This document shows positions 9,166 through 17,210 of a stretch of DNA of 64,000 nt, one piece after another (within the stretch, counting starts at the first letter, position 1; every line of letters begins with the position of its first letter). The DNA is from Sphingobium sp. Cam5-1 (GTDB taxonomy: Bacteria; Pseudomonadota; Alphaproteobacteria; Sphingomonadales; Sphingomonadaceae): the NCBI RefSeq assembly GCF_015693305.1, contig NZ_CP065139.1, forward strand, positions 124,001 to 188,000, in the 5' to 3' direction. The position numbers and the translations under genes are program-made. The notes under the pieces were generated by a model. It searched no databases and had not been told where the DNA came from. It saw nothing but the letters and a program-made list of their open reading frames with translations.

Positions 9166-10032
9166 ATGACCCGCGTCGGCTACGCCCGCGTCAGCACCAT
9201 CGACCAGGATCTCGACATCCAGGTTGCCCGGTTGAAGGCAGCGGGCTGTGAAATCCTCCGCTCCGAAACAGGCTCGGGCGCATCGCGCACTGGACGCACG
9301 GAGCTTGAGACGATCATGCAGTTCCTGCGCGCCGATGACGAACTCGTCGTCCTGCGTCTCGATCGGCTCGGTCGCTCCACACGCGATGTTCTCAATCTGG
9401 TTCATGAACTCGACCAGAAGGGAGCCTCATTGCGGGTGCTTGAGCCGGAGGTGACGACGGCCGGAAGCATGGGGCGGATGGTGATCACCATTCTGGGCAT
9501 GGTCGCGGACATGGAACTGACGTTCATCAAGGACCGGCAGCGCGCCGGGATCGAGGCGGCGCGCGCCGAAGGCGTCTACAAAGGCCGGAAGAAAAACATC
9601 GATGACGATGAAATCCGACGCCGGATCACCGCCGGCGCGAGCAAGGCCAGCGTCGCGCGCGACCTCAAGATCTCAAGAATGACCGTCTATCGGGCGCTTG
9701 ACGTCATTCCTTCAAGGATCGGGCTGCCGGAAAAGCCGCCTTCTGTCACCATCGCCCTGCATCTGACCATCGAGAACTTCAACAAGCATGGTCGTGGCAG
9801 AAAGCCCGCTCGCGAGCGCATTGAGGCGATGCTGGAGCGGGATTACCAGATGCAAAAGACCGGGAACTGCGATTACACGCTGACCGTCGCCTATGATCAG
9901 GGTGCCGATGGCGTCAGCCTCGATGATGAGATCGCATCTCTCCAGACAGAGATGTTCAACATCGCAGAGAGCTACAGGTGCTCGATCGAGACCGATGTTT
10001 ACGAGATTGGAGGACAAGAGCGAGCCTGGTAG
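9166..10032 (+). CDS. tnpR: Serine resolvase TnpR with long C-terminal extension
   Basis: This 288-aa serine recombinase resolves transposon cointegrates at res. The catalytic domain starts MTRVGYARVSTIDQDLD with nucleophile Ser10, followed by LRLDRLGRSTRDV, GSMGRMVITILGMVADMEL and EGVYKGRKK. A helix-turn-helix follows (ASKASVARDLKISRMTVYRA, ~163-182). After the HTH there are about 100 extra residues ending GGQERAW, longer than the ~185-aa Tn3/gamma-delta resolvases. I recall similarly long resolvases from the ISXc5/Tn5044 branch. The frame is open from 9004, but ATG 9166 gives the canonical N-terminus. Confidence 0.93.
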   Translation: MTRVGYARVSTIDQDLDIQVARLKAAGCEILRSETGSGASRTGRTELETIMQFLRADDELVVLRLDRLGRSTRDVLNLVHELDQKGASLRVLEPEVTTAGSMGRMVITILGMVADMELTFIKDRQRAGIEAARAEGVYKGRKKNIDDDEIRRRITAGASKASVARDLKISRMTVYRALDVIPSRIGLPEKPPSVTIALHLTIENFNKHGRGRKPARERIEAMLERDYQMQKTGNCDYTLTVAYDQGADGVSLDDEIASLQTEMFNIAESYRCSIETDVYEIGGQERAW

Positions 10033-10050
10033 ATCGCCATGTTCAATCTT

Positions 10051-10095
10051 TGTTCTTCAACATGGCCAAAATCGCAGCTTCGGGCCGACTGGGCC
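10051..10095 (-). repeat. Right terminal inverted repeat (IRR)
   Basis: The outermost bases, read inward on the minus strand from 10095, are GGCCCAGTCGGCCCGAAGCT, identical to IRL for 30 bp and then 12 of the next 15. It lies 18 nt after the tnpR stop. Confidence 0.93.
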
Positions 10096-10100
10096 ATTTA
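10096..10100. repeat. Target-site duplication ATTTA, right copy
   Basis: ATTTA immediately follows IRR and matches 5987-5991. Confidence 0.93.
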
Positions 10101-11100
10101 TGCCGAGGCGTTCGGGTCCGCCGAACCGCTTTTTGCCCATGCAGGCCGGTCGGTCGATGGGGGAAGTTTGTTGAGAAGCTTGCCGGTTGCCGATCTTGCG
10201 CGGATGACAAGCCAGGCGATTAACGAACTGGCACGCCGGGACGCGGTGATGGTAGGACGCCGGGGGCTGGGTCCGTGCGATTGGCGCGTCATAATGTACA
10301 GCCTGACGAGCGCACGAACCTTGCGTGAAGCTATCATGCGCTGCTGCGATTGTTTTGAAGCTATAGACTGGCGATGTGGCAAAATGGCGCTGCGGACCCA
10401 TGGGGACAGGGCGGAACTTCAATTGCAGGCTATGCGACCCGGCGGGTCGACGTCAGCGGGCTGCTTGATCGACCTTTTTGGGTTGATGGAAATACATGGT
10501 CTTTTCGGTTGGCTGATCGATCACGCAATTCCAGCGCGCAACGCCTGGTTGAATCATGCGCCCGAAATATTCGAGGCGCTTAACCTGCCGGTATTGCCTT
10601 TCCCGGTGCGCCTCAACGAAGGCTGGAGCGGCTTTGATTTTAGTGCGTCTCTGCTGGATTATCCCGTAATGCGTAGCTGGGAAGACCAGCACCGACGGCC
10701 GCTCAGCAATCTCCTGTTCGTCTCCAACCCTCAGGAAGCCGACCGGACGCCAACCGAGATACGCGTTCGCGGCATTGCGATGGCAGCGCTCAAAAATGAC
10801 CAGCGTTTGCCTAGTTTCGGAGAAATCGTCACCGCTTTAGGGGGAAGCGAAGCCACGCTGCGCCGCCAACTGGCGCGGGAGGGTACAAGCTACCGTCAGG
10901 TGCGCGAAAGCTGCCGTCGCGAACTGGCGCTGCATTTGTTACGGAGGACTGGCTTGTCGATCGAGGAAATCGCTGGGCGACTGGATTATTGCGATTCAGA
11001 CGCCTTCCGCCAAGCCTTTCGTGCATGGACCAGCCATTCCCCGACATCCTACCGTCTGGGAAGTGGCGCAAGTGCGAACCAGAGAGAATTTTCTGAGTGA
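10096..11100 (+). pseudogene. AraC-family regulator, 3' fragment (displaced by transposon)
   Basis: The frame resumes at ATT TAT GCC GAG (Ile-Tyr-Ala-Glu) and continues to TGA at 11098-11100. It carries the AraC-type ligand-binding domain (AEAFGSAEPLFAHAGRSV onward) and a C-terminal HTH_18 pair: FGEIVTALGGSEATLRRQLA, then LSIEEIAGRLDYCDSDAFRQ and FRAWTSHSPTSYR. With the 5' fragment it makes 357 aa, a normal size for this regulator class. The present ORF can be read from ATG 10039 inside the transposon, replacing the first 24 residues with about 19 transposon-encoded ones. No good ribosome site precedes that ATG, so expression is doubtful. A weak 6-bp hairpin lies downstream at 11219-11247; I see nothing else up to 11310. 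Confidence 0.9.
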
Positions 11101-11310
11101 TATATCAAGACCGACGCTCGCGGTTTCCGACCGTTCAAGTGGAGGCATCAAGAATGGCGGGGAATCTGTCAATCTCTGCGACCGCTTCTCCAGGAGGGTG
11201 GCTCTCCGCCAAAAGAGAACCCTGCCCCCGCAATGCAGGAACAGGGTCTAGACATTGGATAAGTCTGCGCCCCCCTTACCCCCGAAAGGGAAGAGAGGCC
11301 ACGGAGGTTA

Positions 11311-13728
11311 TCACCACTTGAAGCTGAGCGTTGCGCCGAACTCGCGGGGGTTCATCACGTTCGCCGTGCGATAGCCGGAGTTGAGCGGCAAGCCATTACC
11401 GTTGCACAGTGCCGGATTTAGATAATATCCGGGCGCACAGTAGGTCGACATCGTGCTGTTGCCCGTTGAGATGTTCGTGACACGCTTCTGATTCAGCACA
11501 TTGCGTGCGAACAGTTCAATGCCCCAGCCCGCATCATCCGAGCGCACGCCCAAGAACAGATTGAGCAATTCGCGATCCCTGTAATTATAGTTCGCGCGTT
11601 CGGAATGGAAGCCGGGGCGGTAATCCAACAGGGCACGGACATATGGTGTAACCGTTCCCATGGGGAAACGGATTTCCGTGTTGGCCCTCAGAGTGAAATC
11701 CGGAACTTCCGCCATGCGTCCGCTGGTCGTGCAATAGCTCACATCTCCCGTGCCGACAACAGTTGGGTTGCCGTTTACATCGAATGTGTTGCACGGAATA
11801 GTGGCATTGTCGAAACGGGCCTTGGCATATGAGCCGCTGATATTCAGATCCCAGTCCGAGGTGGGACGAGCGTTAATCTCGGCTTCAATCCCCTTCACCT
11901 TGGCTTTGGTGTTGTAGTTGAAGTCGAAGCCGCCACTAGACTGATAGTCAACCGGTTGGCCATTTATGATAAATGTACGTCGCACATCGTAGTAGATGCC
12001 GGTGAAGCGATTGAGGAAATTATCGAGCTTTTGATAGAAGGCCGCGACCGTAAAATCGATCTTGCGATCGAGGGCAGAGCCTTTGAGACCGATTTCAAAA
12101 GAATCGGTCTTTTCAGGTGAGGTCTGAACAAGGTCGTTGGAAATGAAGGCGGGCGTTGCTACCCCATGGCTGCCCGCGCGGAAAGAATGGCCATAGGAGA
12201 AATAGGCATTCAGAGCGGGCGAGAAAGCGTAGTTGACTGTCGCGCCACCAGTGATCGGCTTCTCGTTACCACGGAATGGTCCGTCCACAATGGGATTTGA
12301 CGGGATCGACGCAGGCAACGGATCGAAAAAGATGCTGGTGACCTGCGTGTTCTTCATGATGGAGTAGCGCAGGCCGCCGGTGACCGTCAGTGGACCCGTT
12401 TTGTAACGCAGATTGCCGTTGAATGACCAAGTCGATGTGTCAACCGGGACGACGATCCTCAAATCCAGAGGGGAGATGGTAAACGGCAACGTTGGGGCGA
12501 TGATTGTATCCTGCGCCTGATTTACAATGGTGGTGCCGGTCTGCTTTTGATAAAAAGCGCCCACGCCCCAACCAAGTCCTTCGTCGTTGTTCGACGACAA
12601 CCGCACTTCGGCCGTATCCACCTTATATGGCGTGACTACATCCGAAGTCGGCACGTAACCGGGGACGGCATTGCCCGTGTCGAGGTCGCGGCTGATTTTC
12701 AACTTAGTGAACTGGTGAGAGCCTAGGACCGAAAGCGTAGCTGGACCCAAATCCCAATCAGTCACCAGATTGACGATATGAGTTTCGTTGCGGTTACGGA
12801 AGATCCCTTCCTGCACCGCCTTGTAGTCGGAAGCGGTCAAGGGCGGTCCGGACGAAACCGAGGTGTCCGGAGCCACAATGAAGCCGAAGCCATAGGAAGG
12901 CTGTGTAAAATCGAAGCCATCAAGATAAAAGGGCGTGTTGCCGCTGCCTATAACCTGCTGGAACTGCCGGTTGTCGGCATACAGATATTGGTAGGTCAAA
13001 TAGGCAGTAAAATCCTCGGTCGGCCTCCAACCCAGGGTGCCACGCACGCTCTCGGTGCGGCTCCTTGACCGTTGGCCATTCCGATTGACGTCGCGCACTT
13101 GATTGAGGCGGTTGCCGTCAACCACGCCGGCGAGGCGAATAGCCAGCTTGTCGTTGAAAGGCAGAGAAGCGCCAAACTGCACGTTATAGCCAGCGCGGTC
13201 GGTTGCAGTTGCCTGGGCATAACCCTCCGGCGCGTCAAAGTTCGGACGCCGTGTCGTGATCGTGATCGAACCCGCGGGTGCAGAGAGGCCCCGCAACAGG
13301 CCTTGCGGGCCGCGCAGCACTTCGATTTGCCCGATGTCGTACATGGCGGTGTAAACAGTCTGCGCATCGGCCGGAATTTCGTTAAGATAGACCTGCACCG
13401 CCGGAGCGGTACCCTGATCCGGATCGAAGGTAATGCCACGCAGCGTCGTCGTATTATTCCGTCCAGTCGAGTTGCTCAACTCGAGACCCGGTGCGAGTTG
13501 GGAGACGTCCTTGATGTCGAAGATCTTGAATTTTTCAAGCTGTTCGCCAGTTGCGACGTTCACCGACATCGGCACGTCCTGCAGCTTTTCCGCCCGGCGC
13601 GTGGCGGTGACGATGATTTCATTGTTGGAATTTTCAGCTCCGGCCTGTGCATAAGCCAGCGCGGGTACAGCAAAAGCAGAAACGCCAGCGCACAGGAGCG
13701 CCGCGCGTGAGACACGCTTAATTCGCAT
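11311..13728 (-). CDS. TonB-dependent outer-membrane receptor (paralogue A)
   Basis: This 805-aa receptor has a signal peptide ending ALAYAQA and a TonB-box region NEIIVTATRRAEKLQDVP. The plug domain (~45-160) includes TTLRGITFDPDQG, QIEVLRGPQGLLRGLSAPAG and ITTRRPNF. A beta-barrel ends in the aromatic terminus REFGATLSFKW. It imports a bulky solute across the outer membrane using TonB energy. The start at 13728 has a GGGGAGG ribosome site. It is very similar to the receptor at 32878-35190: I count 128 of 149 identical residues across the plug region. The neighbours are the disrupted AraC gene (convergent) and a TetR gene upstream. Confidence 0.95.
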   Translation of the reverse strand: MRIKRVSRAALLCAGVSAFAVPALAYAQAGAENSNNEIIVTATRRAEKLQDVPMSVNVATGEQLEKFKIFDIKDVSQLAPGLELSNSTGRNNTTTLRGITFDPDQGTAPAVQVYLNEIPADAQTVYTAMYDIGQIEVLRGPQGLLRGLSAPAGSITITTRRPNFDAPEGYAQATATDRAGYNVQFGASLPFNDKLAIRLAGVVDGNRLNQVRDVNRNGQRSRSRTESVRGTLGWRPTEDFTAYLTYQYLYADNRQFQQVIGSGNTPFYLDGFDFTQPSYGFGFIVAPDTSVSSGPPLTASDYKAVQEGIFRNRNETHIVNLVTDWDLGPATLSVLGSHQFTKLKISRDLDTGNAVPGYVPTSDVVTPYKVDTAEVRLSSNNDEGLGWGVGAFYQKQTGTTIVNQAQDTIIAPTLPFTISPLDLRIVVPVDTSTWSFNGNLRYKTGPLTVTGGLRYSIMKNTQVTSIFFDPLPASIPSNPIVDGPFRGNEKPITGGATVNYAFSPALNAYFSYGHSFRAGSHGVATPAFISNDLVQTSPEKTDSFEIGLKGSALDRKIDFTVAAFYQKLDNFLNRFTGIYYDVRRTFIINGQPVDYQSSGGFDFNYNTKAKVKGIEAEINARPTSDWDLNISGSYAKARFDNATIPCNTFDVNGNPTVVGTGDVSYCTTSGRMAEVPDFTLRANTEIRFPMGTVTPYVRALLDYRPGFHSERANYNYRDRELLNLFLGVRSDDAGWGIELFARNVLNQKRVTNISTGNSTMSTYCAPGYYLNPALCNGNGLPLNSGYRTANVMNPREFGATLSFKW

Positions 13729-13916
13729 CGATAATCCTCCCCTGAGGGTGTTGCTGTTAAACGGCTCTCGTTAATTTGGGCCGTTTCGCGCACTATATTC
13801 GAGTGGACAACGCTGGCAACGCTTTTCTGAACGGCGACGTGCGAAATGAACCGCATGAGCAAAATTGCTTCGCCGGTTGGTTGAGCCGAGCGAGAAAGGT
13901 GATGCCAAACCTTACC

Positions 13917-14567
13917 TCAGCAGCTTTGCGTTGGCGCCAAGATGCCGCCGCAAAACAAGCCGGTCAAACGGCGCGCATGAGCATTGAGATGGACCGGATC
14001 GATGCTGTTTTCGGCCTCGCCCTGAAAAAAGCGGCGATGGGATTCAGAGAGGATGAGGCTGGTGAGAGACTCGGCCGCGAAAGCCACATCCTGATCAGGG
14101 ATGCTGCCCTGATCGATCTGCGATTGTAGAAATGCGATCATGGGGTCGAGATAACGGCGCACGACGACCTGTTCGATATGAGGGCGGGCTTCTTCCATGA
14201 AGGAGGGGTTCAACATCAACAGGCGGCGCATGCCGGTGGCATAGGGTTCGCACACTTCGACAAGGCACGCCTCTACGAATGCGAGCAGGCTTTCGCGCCA
14301 GTCGGGGCGGGGAGGGACGGTCATCGGTTCCAGGCCATAACCCAGCATTTGCCGGACGACCGCAGCAAACAGCGCGGATTTGTTGGGGTAATGGGCGTAG
14401 ACGGTTTTCCGCGAGAGACCTGATGCGGCGATGATCGAGTTCATCGTGAGGTTCGGCCCATGTTCGACGAGCAGCTGCATCGCGGTATCGACCAGGCGCT
14501 GCTCGACGTCGCCGCTTTCTTCGCGGCGGGGGCGGCCGGGGCGGCGGATGGGGGGAGTGGAAACCAT
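13917..14567 (-). CDS. TetR/AcrR-family repressor, divergent from RND efflux operon
   Basis: This 216-aa regulator has an N-terminal DNA-binding domain: RRPGRPRREESGDVEQRLVD, then the helix-turn-helix LTMNSIIAASGLSRKTVYAH followed by YPNKSALF. The C-terminal ligand-binding domain ends ILAPTQSC. The frame is open to 14795, but ATG 14567 gives the usual short basic lead-in; ATG 14579 is an alternative. It is divergent from an RND pump operon, the standard arrangement for a local repressor. The palindrome at 14606-14619 in the shared gap is the likely operator. Confidence 0.88.
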   Translation of the reverse strand: MVSTPPIRRPGRPRREESGDVEQRLVDTAMQLLVEHGPNLTMNSIIAASGLSRKTVYAHYPNKSALFAAVVRQMLGYGLEPMTVPPRPDWRESLLAFVEACLVEVCEPYATGMRRLLMLNPSFMEEARPHIEQVVVRRYLDPMIAFLQSQIDQGSIPDQDVAFAAESLTSLILSESHRRFFQGEAENSIDPVHLNAHARRLTGLFCGGILAPTQSC

Positions 14568-14605
14568 GAAGGAAAGCATTGGCAAAAAAAGCTTCGGTTG
14601 AAAAT

Positions 14606-14619
14606 AAACAATCTTGTTT
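14606..14619. promoter_or_regulatory. Palindromic operator candidate for the efflux operon TetR
   Basis: AAACAA-TC-TTGTTT is a perfect inverted repeat in the AT-rich spacer between the divergent TetR and efflux genes. Its position argues that the outer-membrane factor gene starts downstream of it rather than at TTG 14579. Confidence 0.45.
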
Positions 14620-14674
14620 CTTTTTGTCGCGGCGCTATCCGTGTCGCTGTCGATCAAGGTTGGAGTCATTCCGC

Positions 14675-16132
14675 TTGCCGCTTTCTGGCCCGCGCCGTTC
14701 ATCACTTTTGTTCTGTGCGCTGCTGTGTGGTTGCGCGCCGTCGATCGAACTCGCGCGCCCCAGGATCGCGTTGCCCGAGCGGTTCGAAGCGGCACCCGCC
14801 CTGGCCGCCGAGGAAAGGCTGGACCGCTGGTGGATGCGTTTTAACGATCCGCAACTTTCCGCATTTGTGGAACAGGCGCTGGCGCAGAATACCGATGCCC
14901 GTTCAGCCTATTTCCGGCTGCGCGAGGCGCGCGCCATTCGTGACCAGTCGCTATCGCAGCGCCTGCCGACGGGTGCCGTCAGCGGATCGGCCAAGATACA
15001 GGATGGCAGCCAGCTGTCGGGCACCGATCTGTTCGGGTCCACCGCGCGCAGTGACAGCCAGTCGCTGGCCTTCAGTCCCAGCTGGGAACTCGACCTGTTC
15101 GGCAGGCTGAGCGCGATCGGGCAAGGCGCGCGGGCGACCTATGTGGCGGCGGCCTATGATTATCATGCTGCCCGGTTGAGCCTGGCCGCCGATGTTGCGA
15201 GCGCGCTGTTCGAGGCGCGAGGATTGGCTGTCCAACGCGACGACGCGCAGGAGGGGTTGCGCATCGCGAGAGAATTGGAGCGAGCCTCACAGCTCGGCCG
15301 CGATCGCGGGCTGGTGGCCGCTTCGGAAACGGCCCGGTTGGAAGGTGACGCGGCAACGGCGCAGGCAGAGCTGACGCGGATCGAGACGGCGCTGCGAAAC
15401 GCCAAGCGGTCGTTGCTGGTCCTGATCGGAACGCCGGACGCCCCGACCGATAGCCTGCAGATAGAGGCGCGGCTCGATACGGCGCCGCCGGTGCCGCCGC
15501 TGCTGCCCGCGTCGCTGCTGACGCGACGACCGGATATATTGGCTGCCGAGGCACGGGTCGCGGCAGCGACGAGCGCCGTCAAGGTCGACAGGCTGGCGCT
15601 GTTTCCGCGCTTCACGCTTCAGGGCAACGGCAGCATCAGCCGGACGTCCGGGGTGGCGGGCGGCGTTTCCAGCCTCTGGTCCATCGCCGCCGGATTGAGC
15701 CTGCCGGTCCTGGACCGCACCCGCCTGATGGCGCAGCTGCGCGCGACGGAGGCGCAGGGCGAACGCGCCGTGGTGAGCTATGAGGCTGCGGTGCAGGCAG
15801 CCTTTCGGGATGCCGACATCGCGCTGGCGCTGGTCGCTGCCGATCGGGTGCGGATCACCGACCTCAGCCTTGCCGAGGAACGGGCGCGCTTTGCGTTTGA
15901 CGCGGGGCGGAAAGGCTATGGCGCGGGCCTGATTGACCTTACCACACTGATCCAGTCAGAACAGACATGGCGCGCGGCACGCCGGGCGCTCACCAATGCG
16001 CGGACACAGGCGCTGGGCAATGCCGTTGGCGCCTTCCGGGCTTTGGGCGGCGGGTGGAGCCCGGATGATCCCGCGACGGCGCCTGAACAGCCGCCGGTCG
16101 CCCTGCCTATTCAATCCAAGGAAATGCCGTGA
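14675..16132 (+). CDS. RND efflux outer-membrane factor (NodT/OprM-type lipoprotein)
   Basis: This TolC-like outer-membrane channel subunit of a tripartite pump is about 485 aa. Two outer-membrane efflux repeats are visible: DRWWMRFNDPQLSAFVEQAL through SWELDLFGRLSAIGQGARAT, and LLPASLLTRRPDILAAEARV through GAGLIDLTTLIQSEQTWRAA. The N-terminus has a lipobox-like LCGC, with the predicted lipidated Cys at about residue 20. The frame is open from TTG 14579, which has an SD-like GAAGGA, but that would place an Arg-rich leader over the palindromic operator. TTG 14675, with GGAG 9 nt upstream, gives a normal lipoprotein signal. It overlaps the adaptor gene by GTGA. Confidence 0.88.
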   Translation: MPLSGPRRSSLLFCALLCGCAPSIELARPRIALPERFEAAPALAAEERLDRWWMRFNDPQLSAFVEQALAQNTDARSAYFRLREARAIRDQSLSQRLPTGAVSGSAKIQDGSQLSGTDLFGSTARSDSQSLAFSPSWELDLFGRLSAIGQGARATYVAAAYDYHAARLSLAADVASALFEARGLAVQRDDAQEGLRIARELERASQLGRDRGLVAASETARLEGDAATAQAELTRIETALRNAKRSLLVLIGTPDAPTDSLQIEARLDTAPPVPPLLPASLLTRRPDILAAEARVAAATSAVKVDRLALFPRFTLQGNGSISRTSGVAGGVSSLWSIAAGLSLPVLDRTRLMAQLRATEAQGERAVVSYEAAVQAAFRDADIALALVAADRVRITDLSLAEERARFAFDAGRKGYGAGLIDLTTLIQSEQTWRAARRALTNARTQALGNAVGAFRALGGGWSPDDPATAPEQPPVALPIQSKEMP

Positions 16133-17208
16133 CCTTCAAGCTGCGTCCCCTTGCCATGGCGCTTCCCCTCGCCCTGCTGCTTGCCGCCTGCGGTGGGGGC
16201 AAGGAAGCGGCCAAGGAGCCGCCGCCGCCGACCGTGACGGTGGCCTTGATTGATCATCGGGCGCTGGCAGGAGGTCTTAGCGCCTCGGGCCGCCTGATCC
16301 CGCGCGAGGAAGTTGCGGTCGCGCCGGAGCTTTCGGGCTATCGCATCGCTCGCGTGCTGGTGGAAGAGGATGCCAGGGTAGGCGCCGGACAGGTGTTGGC
16401 GGTGCTGGACGATACGCTGCTGCGTTCGCAGATCGATCAGGCGCGCGCTCAATTGAGCCAGCAGCAGGTCGCCTATGAGCGGGCTCGTATGGACGCGGGC
16501 CGGGTAGCGGGCCTCGATAATCAAGGCGTGCTGTCGCAGGAAGCGATCGACCAGCGGCGTATTGCAGCGCGATCGGCGCAGGCCGCCGTGGGCGTGGCGA
16601 AGGCGCAGCTTGACGACCTGCTGACCCGCCAGAGCCGGTTGATCATCCGATCGCCCGTGGCGGGCCGTGTTCTCCAGCGATCCGCGCGGCCGGGCGAGCC
16701 GTCCGCATCGGGAACGGTGCTGTTCACTATCGCGCGCGACGATCTGGTCGAATTGGACGCCGAAGTTGCAGAAGCGGCCATGGGAACGCTGTCCATCGGT
16801 GATCCCGCGACGGTCACATTGGCGTCGGGCACCAGGCTGTCGGGCAAGATCCGGCTGCTGGGCGCGCGTGTCGATAATCAGACGGGGCTTTCGAGCGCGC
16901 GCATCGCCTTGCCGGTGAACCCGCAATTGCGGCCCGGCGGATTTGCCAAGGCGGAGTTCGTCAAAGCCAGCGGCACCGTGTTGGCCGCGCCTGAAGCCGC
17001 GGTGCATTATGATGCGGACGGCGCCTATATGCTGTTGCTCGACAAGGCCGACCGGGTCCATCGCGCTTCGGTCCGGACAGGGCGGCGCGCGGGTGGCATG
17101 GTCGAGATATTGAGCGGCGCGAAGCCCGGCGTGCGGGCGGTGCTGGGTGGCGGCGCTTTCCTGCTGGAGGGTGACCGGGTGCGGATCGCCGCGGGCAGGG
17201 GCAAATAA
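16129..17208 (+). CDS. RND efflux periplasmic adaptor (membrane fusion protein)
   Basis: This 359-aa lipoprotein bridges the pump and the outer-membrane channel. The lipobox is LLLAACGGG, with Cys21 lipidated. The order is beta-barrel/lipoyl entry (SASGRLIPREEVAVAPELSG, VEEDARVGAGQVLAVLDDTL), a coiled-coil hairpin (~100-165, LLRSQIDQARAQLSQQQVAYERAR), the returning lipoyl half (RLIIRSPVAGRVLQRSARPG) and C-terminal beta domains. The start is GTG 16129 in a 4-bp overlap with the channel gene. It ends 2 nt before the pump gene, so all three are one operon. Confidence 0.92.
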   Translation: MTFKLRPLAMALPLALLLAACGGGKEAAKEPPPPTVTVALIDHRALAGGLSASGRLIPREEVAVAPELSGYRIARVLVEEDARVGAGQVLAVLDDTLLRSQIDQARAQLSQQQVAYERARMDAGRVAGLDNQGVLSQEAIDQRRIAARSAQAAVGVAKAQLDDLLTRQSRLIIRSPVAGRVLQRSARPGEPSASGTVLFTIARDDLVELDAEVAEAAMGTLSIGDPATVTLASGTRLSGKIRLLGARVDNQTGLSSARIALPVNPQLRPGGFAKAEFVKASGTVLAAPEAAVHYDADGAYMLLLDKADRVHRASVRTGRRAGGMVEILSGAKPGVRAVLGGGAFLLEGDRVRIAAGRGK

Positions 17209-17210
17209 CC

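Larger units (their letters stand above)
5992..10095 (+). mobile_element. Complete Tn3-family transposon (tnpA, res, tnpR), no passenger genes
   Basis: The 4104-bp element is bounded by 45-bp inverted ends. IRL is 5992-6036 and IRR 10051-10095; the first 30 bp are identical and 42 of 45 match overall. It is flanked by the 5-bp duplication ATTTA on each side. It holds only a Tn3-type transposase gene, a res-like intergenic region and a serine resolvase gene, both genes on the plus strand. Intact ends, an intact target duplication and full-length genes point to a recent and probably still mobile insertion. It interrupts an AraC-type regulator gene between codons 24 and 25. Confidence 0.95.

Noticed and set aside
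11219..11247. Hairpin ACCCTG...CAGGGT downstream of the araC-type fragment
   Set aside because: Only a 6-bp stem with a 17-nt loop and no T-tract; too weak to call a terminator or riboswitch.
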